Below are positions 8,522 to 19,774 of a stretch of 64,000 nucleotides of DNA, piece by piece (the first letter of the stretch is position 1; each line of letters opens with the position of its first letter). Position numbers and translations under genes: made by a program. Source of the stretch: Pseudomonas sp. UFMG81 (GTDB lineage Bacteria > Pseudomonadota > Gammaproteobacteria > Pseudomonadales > Pseudomonadaceae); the NCBI RefSeq assembly GCF_015354575.1, contig NZ_JACAFQ010000009.1, positions 79,291 to 143,290 of the forward strand, given 5' to 3'. The notes below the pieces were generated by a model. That model ran no database searches, had not been told where the DNA came from, and worked only from the letters and a program-made list of their open reading frames with translations.

Positions 8522-9319
8522 TTACTGCACCTGGCTCACCGCCCGCGGCATCACCGGCTGGTTGTCGTTGGAGATGGTCACCTCCACCCGGCGGTTCTGC
8601 GCGCGGCCGGAGTTGCTGCCGTTGTCGGCCACCGGGTACTCCTTGCCGTACCCTTGAGAAACGATACGTGCTGGGTCCACCCCGGCACGCACCAGCGCCA
8701 TGCGCACGGCACCGGCGCGGCGCTCGGACAGGCTCTGGTTGTAGTTGGCCGAACCGACGCTGTCGGTATAGCCCTCGACGATCACCTTGCGCTCCGGGTT
8801 TTCCTGGAGGAATTGCGCCAGCTTGGTGACGTTGGGATAGGCGCTGCTCTTGAGCTCGGCCTTGTTGAAGTCGAACAGCACGTCGCCGAAGGTCACCAAG
8901 GTGCCACGGTCGGTCTGCTTGGCATTGAGGCTGTCCTGCAGCTTCTTGATCTGCGCGTCGCGAGCGTCCAGCTTGGCCTGGGCGCGCTGTGCGGCGGAGT
9001 TCTTCAGCTCGCCCTCAGCGGTGCGCAGGGCGATGGTCTGCTTGGCCACTTCGACGCGCTGGTTGGTGAGGTAGGCGAGCTGGTCGACCTTCTTGCTGTC
9101 CTCACGCTCCATGTACGCTCTATCGGCCTTGTTCAGCCAGTCCTGGGCATCCTTGGTTTCGAGGGCGGCCACCTTGCTCGCCTGCGGGTCACTTTGCAGT
9201 GCGGAGAAGTTGGTGCGGGCCGACTCCAGGTTGGCGTTCGGGTCGTGGGAGCAGGCGGCAAGGCCAACGCTCAGGGCCAGCAGGGCGGGAATCATGATGT
9301 AGTTGCGCATGGTGTTCAT
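8522..9319 (-). CDS. DUF4398 + OmpA-domain lipoprotein
   Basis: A 265-residue outer-membrane lipoprotein. The signal ends in lipobox LAAC. A DUF4398-type region (residues ~25-75) is followed by a predicted coiled coil (ELKNSAAQRAQAKLDARDAQIKKLQDSLNAK). The C-terminal OmpA domain (~140-255) has FDFNKAEL, EGYTDSVGSANYNQSLSERRA and NRRVEV, the peptidoglycan-binding signature. It should tether the outer membrane to the cell wall. It lies 39 bases downstream of a second DUF4398 lipoprotein gene, evidently in one operon. Confidence 0.92.
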   Translation of the reverse strand: MNTMRNYIMIPALLALSVGLAACSHDPNANLESARTNFSALQSDPQASKVAALETKDAQDWLNKADRAYMEREDSKKVDQLAYLTNQRVEVAKQTIALRTAEGELKNSAAQRAQAKLDARDAQIKKLQDSLNAKQTDRGTLVTFGDVLFDFNKAELKSSAYPNVTKLAQFLQENPERKVIVEGYTDSVGSANYNQSLSERRAGAVRMALVRAGVDPARIVSQGYGKEYPVADNGSNSGRAQNRRVEVTISNDNQPVMPRAVSQVQ

Positions 9320-9358
9320 CCTTTGATCGTTAATGAAGGCTCAGGTGGCATGGCGGCC

Positions 9359-9772
9359 TTATTCGGCGCTGCGCAAGCCTTCTTCACGTACGTCCTGGAC
9401 ACCCTGGCGGGCATCCTGCACAGCCTTCTGGGCCTTGGCCGCCTGGGCCTTGCGCTCGGCGACACGGGCGTCCCATTCGGCTTGCTCGGCGAGCATGCGG
9501 GCCTGGTCGTACTGCTTGTCGTGCATGGCGATTTCGGCCTGCTTGAACTTGTCCTGGGCGGCCTTCATTTCCACGGCGGCGAACTCGGTACCGCCGGCAC
9601 TGACCGCCGAGTTGACGGCCGACTGGCTGACGGCGTACTGCTCGGTGGGCGGCTTGCCGGCGCAGCCGGCCAACACCAGGCTGCTGCCCAAGGCCAGTGC
9701 GGCCAGCTTCAGCCCGCGAAGGTGAGTGGTGGAGGGTTTTGCGATGCGGGTCTTCATGGTGGTCAACTCCAT
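9359..9772 (-). CDS. DUF4398 lipoprotein
   Basis: A 137-residue lipoprotein with lipobox LAGC and a helical, Ala/Lys/Glu-rich body (KAAQDKFKQAEIAMHDKQYDQ, then AEWDARVAERKAQAAKAQKAV). It has the same domain as the N-terminal part of its downstream OmpA neighbour, so the pair probably arose by duplication and may interact. Start ATG 9772 is chosen because AGGAG lies seven bases before it; ATG 9757 is the alternative. Confidence 0.85.
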   Translation of the reverse strand: MELTTMKTRIAKPSTTHLRGLKLAALALGSSLVLAGCAGKPPTEQYAVSQSAVNSAVSAGGTEFAAVEMKAAQDKFKQAEIAMHDKQYDQARMLAEQAEWDARVAERKAQAAKAQKAVQDARQGVQDVREEGLRSAE

Positions 9773-9944
9773 TGGGTCACTCCTGTTAACGACGACGGCC
9801 GCAAGGGGCCGTCGCTGTTCCCTAGCCAAGGCGAGCGCTGCAACGCCCGTATTTGCAGGGTTTTGCCGTGATGGCTACTGGCTGTGACCGAGGCGTTTTT
9901 TGGATAGTTCAGAAAAATTGGTGTGCTAACGAAGTTTTTTTATG

Positions 9945-9958
9945 ACTGATTGGTCAGT
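9945..9958. promoter_or_regulatory. Inverted repeat, candidate operator
   Basis: ACTGA-TTGG-TCAGT is a perfect 5-bp inverted repeat with a 4-base centre in an AT-rich stretch upstream of the DUF4398/OmpA operon. Its shape resembles TetR-type operators. The binding protein is unknown. Confidence 0.4.
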
Positions 9959-10033
9959 GCAAAAAGTGCGGAACTTTGCACGACGAGGGAGGTATGGCGG
10001 GCCTTGTGAGGCAAGGCCCGCAAGCAGCGAAGG

Positions 10034-10378
10034 TTAGTGACGTTCGTCTTTGGACGGGCTGCCGAGGGCTGCCAGATGACGGCGGGAGAGGGCCAGGAAG
10101 CGCGGGGTAGGGCCAATGTCTTCGTAGAGCGGATCACCCTCTTCGTCGGTGGCGATCACCTGCCGGCCTTTGATGTACGGGAAGCTGGCTTCCAGCTCTT
10201 CCAGGGCGGCGGCGACCAGTTCGCCCAGCAGTGCCTCGGCGCTGCGCTTGGGGTACATCTCGATCAGCGCGGCCAGGCGCGCTTCGGCTTCAAGGTCAAG
10301 GTGCAGGACATGCCCGGTGGGGCTCAGGCGTCCGGTGGCATTCTGTTCCCAGTGCTGGGCGAGTTCGCGGATTTTCAT
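10034..10378 (-). CDS. Conserved hypothetical protein
   Basis: A 114-residue soluble, acidic protein without signal or membrane segment. It starts [14 protein letters not shown] and contains a region like [39 protein letters not shown], which resembles a ribbon-helix-helix/arc-like helical segment but is not diagnostic. Start ATG 10378 has AGAGG five bases upstream. It stands alone, divergent from ppc. I recall Pseudomonas homologues labelled 'type 1 pili tip component', a label the sequence does not support. Confidence 0.7.
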   Translation of the reverse strand: MKIRELAQHWEQNATGRLSPTGHVLHLDLEAEARLAALIEMYPKRSAEALLGELVAAALEELEASFPYIKGRQVIATDEEGDPLYEDIGPTPRFLALSRRHLAALGSPSKDERH

Positions 10379-10523
10379 GATGACCTCTGTCAAAGCCTCG
10401 AAAGTGGCATTGCGTCGGATGACCTTCCTTCACTTTAGTTGCTTTGCCCGCACCCGGCTTGCCAGCCACCGCCCGGAATGGGCACTCTTGAGGCCATGCT
10501 GTTTCCTGGAGTGGAGAGGCCCG

Positions 10524-13151
10524 ATGAGCGATATCGATCTGCGTTTGCGCGAGGATGTGCACCTTTTGGGAGAACTGCTTGGCGAGACCATCCGCCAGCA
10601 GCATGGCGAGGCGTTCCTGCAGAAGATCGAGGACATCCGCCACAGCGCCAAGGCCGACCGGCGTGGCGCGGGCGAGCAGTTGAGCTCGACCTTGGGCGAC
10701 CTGGCCGAGGAGGACCTGCTGCCGGTGGCGCGGGCCTTCAACCAGTTCCTCAACCTGGCCAACATCGCCGAGCAATACCAGCTGATTCGCCGCCGCGACG
10801 CTGAACAGCCACCGCCCTTCGAGGCGCAGGTATTGCCCGAGCTGCTGACCCGCCTCAAGGCGGCGGGGCACAGCGACGATGCCTTGGCCCGGCAGTTGGC
10901 CAAGCTGGATATCCAGCTGGTGCTCACCGCCCACCCCACTGAAGTGGCACGTCGTACCCTGATCCAGAAGTATGACGCCATCGCCGCGCAACTGGCGGCG
11001 CAGGATCACCGTGACCTGACCCCAGGCGAGCGCCAGCAGGTGCGTGAACGCCTGCGCCGGCTGATCGCCGAGGCCTGGCACACCGAGGAGATCCGGCGCA
11101 CCCGGCCAACGCCGGTGGATGAAGCCAAGTGGGGCTTCGCGGTGATCGAGCATTCACTGTGGCAGGCCATCCCCAGCCACCTGCGCAAGGTCGATGCGGC
11201 GCTGCATGCGGCCACCGGCCTGCGCCTGCCGCTGGAGGCCGCCCCTGTGCGCTTTGCCTCGTGGATGGGCGGCGATCGCGACGGCAACCCCAACGTCACC
11301 GCCACCGTGACCCGCGAAGTGCTGCTGCTGGCGCGTTGGATGGCCGCCGACCTGTTCCTGCGCGATATCGACTACCTGGCCGCCGAGCTGTCCATGCAGC
11401 AGGCCAGCGCCGCCCTGCGGGACAAGGTCGGTGACAGCGCCGAACCCTACCGCGCCTTGCTCAAGCAACTGCGCGACCGCCTGCGCGCCACCCGCGCCTG
11501 GGCCCATGCTTCTTTGACCACCACCCAGCCGGTCAGCGCTGCAGTATTGCTCGACAACAGCGACCTGATCGCGCCGCTGGAGCTGTGCTTCCAGTCGCTG
11601 CATGAATGCGGCATGGGCGTGATCGCCGACGGCCCACTGCTCGACTGCCTGCGCCGGGCAGTGACCTTCGGCCTGTTCCTGGTGCGCCTGGATGTGCGCC
11701 AGGACGCTGCCCGTCATCGCGACGCACTGAGCGAGATCACCGATTACCTGGGTCTGGGGCGCTATGCCGACTGGGATGAGGAGCGGCGCATCGACTTCCT
11801 CCAGGCCGAACTGAAGAACCGCAGGCCGTTGCTGCCTGGGCATTTCAAGCCTCAGGCCGAGACCGCCGAAGTGCTGGCCACCTGCCGGGAAATCGCCGCC
11901 GCACCGGCGGCTTCGCTGGGCTCTTATGTGATCTCGATGGCGGGCGCCGCATCCGACGTGCTGGCGGTGCAGTTGCTGCTCAAAGAAGCTGGGCTGACCC
12001 GGCCGATGCGCGTGGTGCCGCTGTTCGAAACCCTCGCCGACCTGGACAACGCGGGGCCGGTGATGGAGCGCCTGCTTGGTTTGCCGGGTTATCGCGCCGG
12101 GTTGCATGGGCCGCAGGAAGTGATGATCGGTTACTCCGACTCGGCCAAGGACGCCGGCACCACGGCGGCGGCCTGGGCGCAGTACCGGGCCCAGGAAAAC
12201 CTGGTGCGTATCTGCCGCGAGCATCAGGTCGAACTGCTGCTGTTCCATGGCCGTGGCGGTACGGTCGGCCGCGGTGGCGGCCCGGCCCACGCGGCGATCC
12301 TGTCGCAGCCGCCAGGCTCCGTGGGCGGGCGATTCCGCACTACCGAGCAGGGTGAGATGATCCGCTTCAAGTTCGGTTTGCCGGGGATTGCCGAGCAGAA
12401 TCTCAACCTGTACCTGGCCGCCGTGCTCGAGGCGACCCTGTTGCCACCACCGCCGCCAGAGCCTGCCTGGCGCGCAGTGATGGACCAGCTGGCCGCCGAT
12501 GGGGTCAAGGCCTACCGCGGTGTGGTGCGGGATAACGCCGATTTCGTCGAGTACTTCCGCCAGTCCACCCCGGAGCAAGAGCTTGGCCGCCTGCCCCTGG
12601 GCAGCCGCCCGGCCAAGCGGCGAGCCGGCGGCATCGAGAGCCTGCGGGCGATCCCGTGGATCTTCGGCTGGACCCAGACCCGCCTGATGCTTCCGGCCTG
12701 GCTGGGCTGGGAGACAGCGCTGAACAACGCCCTGGCCCGAGGGCAGGGCGAGTTGCTGGCGCAGATGCGCGCGCAGTGGCCGTTCTTCCGTACCCGCATC
12801 GACATGCTGGAGATGGTGCTGGCCAAGGCCGACGCGCAAATCGCCGAGGCCTACGACCAACGTCTGGTGCAACCGCCGCTGCTGCCATTGGGTGCGCACC
12901 TGCGCGACCTATTGTCGCAGTCGTGCCAGGTGGTGCTGGGCCTGACCGGGCAGTCGGTGCTACTCGCGCACAGCCCCGAAACGCTGGAATTCATCCGCTT
13001 GCGCAACACCTACCTGGACCCGTTGCACCGCCTGCAGGCCGAGCTGCTGGCCCGTTCGCGCAGCCGCGAAGCCGCTCTGGACAGCCCGTTGGAGCAGGCC
13101 CTGCTGGTCACGGTGGCGGGTATTGCGGCGGGCCTGCGCAATACCGGTTGA
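10524..13151 (+). CDS. ppc: Phosphoenolpyruvate carboxylase
   Basis: Replenishes oxaloacetate from PEP and bicarbonate. The 875-residue length is normal. The active-site signature with catalytic His reads [13 protein letters not shown] near residue 138. The second signature is [10 protein letters not shown], and the PEP-binding loop is [14 protein letters not shown]. The start is ATG 10524, with GGAGAGG upstream; the open frame further left is non-coding. It is probably allosterically controlled as in other bacterial PEPCs (family knowledge). Confidence 0.97.
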   Translation: MSDIDLRLREDVHLLGELLGETIRQQHGEAFLQKIEDIRHSAKADRRGAGEQLSSTLGDLAEEDLLPVARAFNQFLNLANIAEQYQLIRRRDAEQPPPFEAQVLPELLTRLKAAGHSDDALARQLAKLDIQLVLTAHPTEVARRTLIQKYDAIAAQLAAQDHRDLTPGERQQVRERLRRLIAEAWHTEEIRRTRPTPVDEAKWGFAVIEHSLWQAIPSHLRKVDAALHAATGLRLPLEAAPVRFASWMGGDRDGNPNVTATVTREVLLLARWMAADLFLRDIDYLAAELSMQQASAALRDKVGDSAEPYRALLKQLRDRLRATRAWAHASLTTTQPVSAAVLLDNSDLIAPLELCFQSLHECGMGVIADGPLLDCLRRAVTFGLFLVRLDVRQDAARHRDALSEITDYLGLGRYADWDEERRIDFLQAELKNRRPLLPGHFKPQAETAEVLATCREIAAAPAASLGSYVISMAGAASDVLAVQLLLKEAGLTRPMRVVPLFETLADLDNAGPVMERLLGLPGYRAGLHGPQEVMIGYSDSAKDAGTTAAAWAQYRAQENLVRICREHQVELLLFHGRGGTVGRGGGPAHAAILSQPPGSVGGRFRTTEQGEMIRFKFGLPGIAEQNLNLYLAAVLEATLLPPPPPEPAWRAVMDQLAADGVKAYRGVVRDNADFVEYFRQSTPEQELGRLPLGSRPAKRRAGGIESLRAIPWIFGWTQTRLMLPAWLGWETALNNALARGQGELLAQMRAQWPFFRTRIDMLEMVLAKADAQIAEAYDQRLVQPPLLPLGAHLRDLLSQSCQVVLGLTGQSVLLAHSPETLEFIRLRNTYLDPLHRLQAELLARSRSREAALDSPLEQALLVTVAGIAAGLRNTG

Positions 13152-13212
13152 GGTTGTCGGCTTGCGTTCCCGGCCGGTGAGCCATCCATCGCCGACCGGG
13201 AACACCAGGGTT

Positions 13213-13231
13213 GGTTGCGCCGGGCGCAACC
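13213..13231 (+). other. Perfect hairpin between ppc and adk
   Basis: GGTTGCGC-CGG-GCGCAACC is an 8-bp perfect stem with a 3-base loop, 60 bases after the ppc stop. There is no T-run, so it is either a weak transcript end or an mRNA stability hairpin. Confidence 0.5.
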
Positions 13232-13322
13232 GAGGGCTTTGCAGGCTGCGCCGGACGCTTTGCCGCCCCTTGGGGATGCTTGTCGGGGGGGCGGGCGCTG
13301 TGTATCTTGAGCAGCCTTTTGA

Positions 13323-14060
<738 letters not shown>

Positions 14061-14079
14061 TCCGCCACCGTGCGTCACG

Positions 14080-14099
14080 ACGGCCCGCTTGCGGGCCGT
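14080..14099 (+). terminator. Hairpin downstream of adk, probable terminator
   Basis: ACGGCCCGC-TT-GCGGGCCGT is followed by TTGTCGTTT, a weak T-rich tail, between adk and tsaB. Confidence 0.65.
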
Positions 14100-14150
14100 T
14101 GTCGTTTATACTGCCGCTCTTTTTCCCTTCAAGCCTGGATACCGCGTTCG

Positions 14151-14825
14151 ATGACCACCTTGCTGGCCCTGGATACCGCCACCGAAGCCTGTTCCGTCGC
14201 CCTGCTGCATGACGGCAAGGTGACCAGCCACTACGAGGTGATCCCACGCATGCATGCGCAAAAGCTGCTGCCGATGATCAAGCAGTTGCTGGCGGATGCT
14301 GGCGTGGCGCTGAGTGCGGTGGATGCCATCGCTTTCGGTCGTGGCCCGGGCGCTTTCACCGGCGTGCGTATCGCCATCGGTGTGGTCCAGGGCCTGGCGT
14401 TCGCCCTCGAGCGCCCGGTGCTGCCGGTCTCGAACCTTGCCGCCCTGGCCCAGGGCGCACTGCGTGAGCGCGGTGTGCAGCAGGTGGCCGCGGCCATCGA
14501 TGCGCGCATGGACGAGGTGTACTGGGGCTGCTACCGGGCGGAGCAGGGCGAGATGCGTCTGGTCGGCCAGGAAGCCGTGATTGCGCCAGAGCGCGTGAGC
14601 CTGCCAGAAGGCCTGGGCAGCGACTGGTTCGGTGCCGGTACTGGCTGGGGCCTGGCCGAGCGCCTGGCGGTGCAGGCCACGGCCAGCGATGCCAGCGCGC
14701 TGCCCAACGCCCTGGATATCCTCACCCTGGCGACCTTCGCCTGGGCGCGTGGCGAGGCGGTGGCCGCCGAGCAGGCGCAACCGGTGTATCTGCGCGATAA
14801 TGTTGCTACGCCCAAGGCGCGCTGA
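14151..14825 (+). CDS. tsaB: tRNA threonylcarbamoyladenosine biosynthesis protein TsaB
   Basis: Partner of TsaD/TsaE in making t6A37 on ANN-decoding tRNAs. The 224-residue length and the ASKHA-fold start LLALDTATEACSVAL fit, as do the conserved HAQKLLPMI and the GRGPGAFTGVRIAIGVVQGLA stretch that forms the interface with TsaD. It follows adk, as in other putida-group genomes (from memory). Confidence 0.95.
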   Translation: MTTLLALDTATEACSVALLHDGKVTSHYEVIPRMHAQKLLPMIKQLLADAGVALSAVDAIAFGRGPGAFTGVRIAIGVVQGLAFALERPVLPVSNLAALAQGALRERGVQQVAAAIDARMDEVYWGCYRAEQGEMRLVGQEAVIAPERVSLPEGLGSDWFGAGTGWGLAERLAVQATASDASALPNALDILTLATFAWARGEAVAAEQAQPVYLRDNVATPKAR

Positions 14826-14958
14826 GGGGCATTTCGTCGGCTATCGCCGTTCGAGATAAAACCTTTTGCGCGAACTGTGGTCCAGTTATCAGTTCGGGCA
14901 TTAGCGATGGATCTCTGATGCTGCTAAATTGCCATCATTGATCCTGAGTGCCCACTCC

Positions 14959-15246
14959 ATGCGTATCGACGGCTTCTCCTCACAGAGCTACCCCATCAAG
15001 CGCCCGCCGCGCAAAGCGCCGGTGCGTGACGAGAGCATCGACGACGCCGAGATCATCGAAGAGCCGGAAGTCCAGGCCAGCCGCACCAGCCGCCGTGGCG
15101 GCAACCTGCCGGCCCGCCAGCAGGACCTGATCTTCCCTCGCGCCCGCGACCGGCGCACCGCCACGGCACTGGCCAGCTACCTCGCCACTGCTGGCTTCAC
15201 CAGTGACTGGGAGATGGAAGTGCTGGGGCTGGACCTGTACATTTGA
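14959..15246 (+). CDS. Small conserved hypothetical protein
   Basis: A 95-residue soluble protein. The N-terminal half is polar and probably disordered (PIKRPPRKAPVRDESIDDAEIIEE). The C-terminal half (RDRRTATALASYLATAGF ... VLGLDLYI) looks folded. Start ATG 14959 is preferred over 14929. It ends three bases before the DUF72 gene, so the two are probably co-transcribed. Function unknown. Confidence 0.7.
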   Translation: MRIDGFSSQSYPIKRPPRKAPVRDESIDDAEIIEEPEVQASRTSRRGGNLPARQQDLIFPRARDRRTATALASYLATAGFTSDWEMEVLGLDLYI

Positions 15247-15249
15247 CGG

Positions 15250-16119
15250 ATGATTCCGTCCCCCCTCCCGTACTTTCTTGGCTGCCCCTCCTGGAGCGAA
15301 AACGCCTGGCGTGAGTACCTCTATCCCGCCGATGCACGCCCCACCGAAATGCTTGGCCTGTACAGCCAGGTGTTCAACGCCGTCGAAGGCAATACCACCT
15401 TCTATGCCCGTCCCGCACCTGCGACCGTGGAGCGCTGGGCGCAAGTCATGCCGCCTGGCTTTCGCTTCACCGCCAAGTTCCCCGGCGATGTCAGCCATGG
15501 TGGGGACCTGCGCGGTCAGCTCGATTCGGCGCTCGACTTCACCCGCCTGATGGCGCCTCTGGGGGCGCGGGTCGCGCCTTACTGGCTGCAACTGCCGGCG
15601 CAATTCGGCCCCGCGCGGCTGGGGGAATTGGCGCACTTTCTCGACGAGATTGGCGTGCCGGTGGCGGTGGAGGTGCGCAACGAGGCGTTCTTCGCCCGTG
15701 GCGCGCAGGAACGCCAGCTCAACCGTCTGTTGCATGAGCGCGAAGTCGAGCGCATCTGCCTCGACCCGCGCGCGTTGTTCAGTTGCACCTCGCGCGATCC
15801 CGGCGTGCTCCACGCCCAGTCCAAGAAGCCCAAGGTGCCGCCTCGTCCCTGCGCGTTCAGCCAGCACCCGCAGGTGCGCTTCATCGGCCATCCCGAGCTT
15901 GCGGCCAACGAACCTTTTCTCGACCCCTGGGTCGACAAGGTGGCGGCCTGGATCGAGGAGGGGCGCAGCCCCTATGTGTTCCTGCACACCGCCGACAACC
16001 GCCTGGCGGCGGCGCTGGCCCAGCGTTTCCACCAGCGCCTGATGGCCCGCTTGCCTGGGTTGCCCGCGTTACCGGAATTGCCGCGCGCCCCCGAGGTCGA
16101 ACAACTGGGGCTACTCTGA
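15250..16119 (+). CDS. DUF72 (YecE-like) family protein
   Basis: A 289-residue TIM-barrel-like protein of the DUF72 family. Typical features are FLGCPSWSENAW at the N-terminus, NAVEGNTTFYARP and FRFTAKFPGDVSH, and in the C-terminal part VFLHTADNRLAA. The biochemical role of the family is not established. It is coupled to the preceding small gene. Confidence 0.9.
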   Translation: MIPSPLPYFLGCPSWSENAWREYLYPADARPTEMLGLYSQVFNAVEGNTTFYARPAPATVERWAQVMPPGFRFTAKFPGDVSHGGDLRGQLDSALDFTRLMAPLGARVAPYWLQLPAQFGPARLGELAHFLDEIGVPVAVEVRNEAFFARGAQERQLNRLLHEREVERICLDPRALFSCTSRDPGVLHAQSKKPKVPPRPCAFSQHPQVRFIGHPELAANEPFLDPWVDKVAAWIEEGRSPYVFLHTADNRLAAALAQRFHQRLMARLPGLPALPELPRAPEVEQLGLL

Positions 16120-16149
16120 CGACACCTTTCACCTGCCGGAGGTTGAACC

Positions 16150-16980
16150 ATGGATGTGCAAACCCTGCGAGCCGAAGCCTTCAAGGCGCTGCATGAGCGC
16201 GATGGGGCCTTCGTCATTCCCAACCCCTGGGATGCAGGTTCCGCCAGGATGCTGGCCAGCCTGGGCTTCGAGGCACTGGCGACCACCAGTGCGGGGCTGG
16301 CATTCAGCCTGGGGCGGCCCGACGCCGAAGGCGCGCTGACGCTCGACGAGACCCTGGATAACGCCAGGTCGATCGTCGATGCAACGGCATTGCCGGTGGC
16401 AGCAGACCTGGAGAATGGCTTCGGCGATCTGCCGGAGGACTGCGCGCGAACGATCCTGCAGGCCGCCGAGGCTGGCCTGGTGGGCGGTTCGATCGAGGAT
16501 GCCAGCGGTCGCAGCGATGCGCCGATCTACGACTTCGAGCTGTCGGTGGCCCGTGTGCACGCTGCTGTGGAGGCTGCTCGGGGCCTGGCCTTTCCCTTCA
16601 TGCTCTGCGCCCGCGCTGAAAACCTGCTGCATGGGCGCATGGACCTGGACGACACCATCAAGCGCCTGCAAGCCTACGCCGAGGCGGGCGCCGATGTGTT
16701 GTACGCGCCGGGGCTGCGCAGCGTGGACGAGATCCGCGCGGTGGTGCAGGCGGTGGCGCCAAAGCCGGTGAACGTGTTGATGGGCATGCCGGGGGTGCCG
16801 CTGAGCGTGAACCAGCTTCAGGACCTTGGTGTACGACGGATCAGCGTCGGCTCGTCGCTGGCCCGCGCCGCCTTGGGAGCCTTCCAGCGCGCAGCCCTGG
16901 AAATTCGCGAGCAGGGCACCTTCAGCTACGGCGAGCAGGCCTTGCCATTCGCCGAACTCAACGACCTGTTCCGCCGCTGA
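16150..16980 (+). CDS. Isocitrate lyase/PEP mutase superfamily enzyme
   Basis: A 276-residue TIM-barrel enzyme of the PEP mutase/oxaloacetate hydrolase type. It carries NPWDAGSARMLASLGFEALATTS near the start, the metal-site region AADLENGFGD, VGGSIEDASG and CARAENLLHG. The isocitrate lyase KKCGH motif is absent, so it is not a true ICL; likely a C-C or P-C bond lyase/mutase on a small oxo-acid. GGAGGTT precedes ATG 16150. Its neighbours give no pathway. Confidence 0.85.
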   Translation: MDVQTLRAEAFKALHERDGAFVIPNPWDAGSARMLASLGFEALATTSAGLAFSLGRPDAEGALTLDETLDNARSIVDATALPVAADLENGFGDLPEDCARTILQAAEAGLVGGSIEDASGRSDAPIYDFELSVARVHAAVEAARGLAFPFMLCARAENLLHGRMDLDDTIKRLQAYAEAGADVLYAPGLRSVDEIRAVVQAVAPKPVNVLMGMPGVPLSVNQLQDLGVRRISVGSSLARAALGAFQRAALEIREQGTFSYGEQALPFAELNDLFRR

Positions 16981-16986
16981 GCCACT

Positions 16987-17673
16987 ATGCGCCTGGCATT
17001 GCTACTAGTCGGCCTGTCGCTGGTAGCGGGGCTGGCCTGGCAGCTGGGCTGGCGCCTGCCGCAAGCCTGGAACCCCTGGGCGGCGCTGGATGTGCGCCAG
17101 CCGCCGAACCTGCTGACCCCCTACAAGCTGGCGCGTTTGCGCGACGATCCCGAACTGTGCCGCGAAGTGCTGGGCACCTCGGCCCTGCGGCTTAAGCCAC
17201 AGGCAGACAGCGCAGCGGGCACCGATTGCCCGCTGCGCAATGTATGGCGTATCGAAGGAGGCCAGGCGCGGCTGAGCAGCAGCTTCCTCGCCAGTTGCCC
17301 GCTGGCGGTGGCCTATGCACTGTTCGAACGACACGGCCTGCAACCTGCGGCGCAACGGGTGTTCGGCCAGCCGGTGGCGCAGGTCGATCACCTGGGCAGC
17401 TATGCCTGCCGCAATATCTACAACCGCCAGCAAGGACGGCTCAGCCAGCACGCCACGGCGGATGCCTTGGATATCAGCGGTTTTCGCCTGCAGGATGGGC
17501 AGCGCATCGCGCTGGCGCGGGACTGGCAGGGGGCGGGGCGCAAGGCCGAGTTTCTACGTCTGGTACGCGATGCGGCCTGCGACAGTTTCAGCACGGTACT
17601 GGGGCCGGATTACAACACCGCACACCGTGATCACTTTCACCTGGAAACAGGGCTGTGGCAGGTGTGTCGCTGA
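16987..17673 (+). CDS. Extensin-like C-terminal domain protein (M15-like)
   Basis: A 228-residue protein with an N-terminal hydrophobic anchor/signal (ALLLVGLSLVAGLAWQLGW), so it is exported. The extensin-like C-terminal domain shows SQHATADALDISGF and HRDHFHLE, the His...Asp...His-x-His pattern of metallo-DD-peptidase folds. This suggests cell-wall hydrolysis or binding, which is not proven for the family. Six Cys residues may form disulfides. It starts six bases after the previous gene. Confidence 0.85.
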   Translation: MRLALLLVGLSLVAGLAWQLGWRLPQAWNPWAALDVRQPPNLLTPYKLARLRDDPELCREVLGTSALRLKPQADSAAGTDCPLRNVWRIEGGQARLSSSFLASCPLAVAYALFERHGLQPAAQRVFGQPVAQVDHLGSYACRNIYNRQQGRLSQHATADALDISGFRLQDGQRIALARDWQGAGRKAEFLRLVRDAACDSFSTVLGPDYNTAHRDHFHLETGLWQVCR

Positions 17674-17675
17674 AA

Positions 17676-18296
17676 TCAGGCGTGCACGCGCACGTTGTTC
17701 AGCACCACCGGGCGTGCCCAGTGGGTGTCGAACTCCAGGTCGTTCTGCTGCTTGGCCAGGGTGGCCTCGTCGAAAGGCTCGGGTGCCGGGTCGAGCAGGT
17801 TCTTTTCGAGTTCGGCAATGGGCAGGAACAGTGGGCGAGGGGAGGGGCCTGGGCCGGGTTCGGCGAGCGGATGACCCTGGCTCATGACCACCGGGCGCAG
17901 CCAGCTGCTGTTGAGGTCGAGCTGGCGCTGCTGCTCGATCAGTTCAGCCGCGCTGAAAGGTTCTGGCGCGGGCTCCAGCAGGTTGGCCTCAAGCTCCGCC
18001 TTGGGCAGGAACAGCGGCTCGGGTGGAGCGACCTCGGTATCCTGGACCGGCAGGGCGCGTTGCGCATCGATCAGGGCCAGCGCCCTGGCGCCGCCGATGG
18101 GTTCGCCGCTGTCCTTGTCGTACTGCGCCAAGGCCTGGCTGACGCTGTCGGTTTCCCCTTCCTGCTGCTCGGCCATGGCGCGGGCGAAGAAATCCTGCCA
18201 CAGGTGGCTGACGCCACCCAGTGCCTGGGTATTCTGCCGACCGTAGTTGCCGACGGGCGACAGGTAGGTCAAGCCGATGGGAAGAGTATCTGACAT
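17676..18296 (-). CDS. Hypothetical protein with internal 46-residue duplication
   Basis: A 206-residue soluble protein, no signal or membrane segment. Residues ~94-139 and ~155-200 are two copies of one unit: PLFLP-AELE-NLL-PAPEPF, then a Gln-rich linker, then S/T-W-RPVV. The copies are about 60% identical and 61 residues apart. The N-terminal part has SHLWQDFFARAMAEQ. Not recognised. It converges on the extensin-like gene with a 2-base gap. The repeated PAPEPF...LRPVV units suggest a docking or assembly role, which is only inference. Confidence 0.75.
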   Translation of the reverse strand: MSDTLPIGLTYLSPVGNYGRQNTQALGGVSHLWQDFFARAMAEQQEGETDSVSQALAQYDKDSGEPIGGARALALIDAQRALPVQDTEVAPPEPLFLPKAELEANLLEPAPEPFSAAELIEQQRQLDLNSSWLRPVVMSQGHPLAEPGPGPSPRPLFLPIAELEKNLLDPAPEPFDEATLAKQQNDLEFDTHWARPVVLNNVRVHA

Positions 18297-18369
18297 GGCA
18301 GTCGCGCGCGTTGTGCTCTGGCAGAATAGCGAATACTGCGTGTATCGGCCGTGGCCGGGGTTTCATTAA

Positions 18370-19173
<804 letters not shown>

Positions 19174-19205
19174 TTGGGTGTTGTGCCGGATGTTGTGATG
19201 TTGTG

Positions 19206-19274
19206 TTGATTTGTTGATTTGTTGATTTGTTGATTTGTTGATTTGTTGATTTGTTGATTTGTTGATTTGTTGAT
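19206..19274. repeat. Octanucleotide tandem repeat (TTGATTTG)8
   Basis: Eight perfect TTGATTTG units (19206-19269) plus a partial unit form the left outer edge of repeat island 1, 32 bases after rsmJ. Confidence 0.95.
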
Positions 19275-19638
19275 ATTGTGGATGTTGGCTTTGGAAGATG
19301 TAGGTATATCCATTTTCTTGGGTGACGCTTATTCACCTTTCCGCCCTTACGGCGGCTTACTTTGGTCTTGGCCAAAGTAAGCAAAGCCGCTCGCTCCCAT
19401 CATACGGCCCCTGCGCTGCGCTCCGGGGTCCCTTCGCTCCGGCGTCCTCCGGGCCCGCGCGGCCTCCGACTTGCTGCGCAAGTCTACATCTCGCGCCTTC
19501 GGCTAATGCCGAAGGGTGCTGCGCACCAGGGCCCTCCAGACGCCTGCGCTCAGCCTCCTGAAGTCGCGAAGTTAGGGGTGGCGCCTGTGCTGGCGTAAGC
19601 TGTCGCTAGTTGGATTAGTTGGGAACTCTGGATTGAAA

Positions 19639-19721
19639 TCGCTGGCAAGCCAGCTCCCACAGGTAATTAACGCGCTTTCAAACTTGCGCTGTACCTGTGG
19701 GAGCCGGCTTGCCGGCGATAG
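19639..19721. repeat. REP inverted pair inside island 1
   Basis: ATCGCTGGCAAGCCAGCTCCCAC faces GTGGGAGCCGGCTTGCC in the centre of the long inverted-repeat element. Confidence 0.85.
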
Positions 19722-19774
19722 GGCCCGAACAAACATTAAACAAGTTACAGCCAAACTTAGATGTCCGTATTACT

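Noticed and set aside
16150..16980. True isocitrate lyase
   Set aside because: The KKCGH catalytic motif is missing and the protein is half the usual length.
19206..19274. Possible CRISPR-like array
   Set aside because: Units are 8 bp and contiguous with no spacers; no cas genes in the window.
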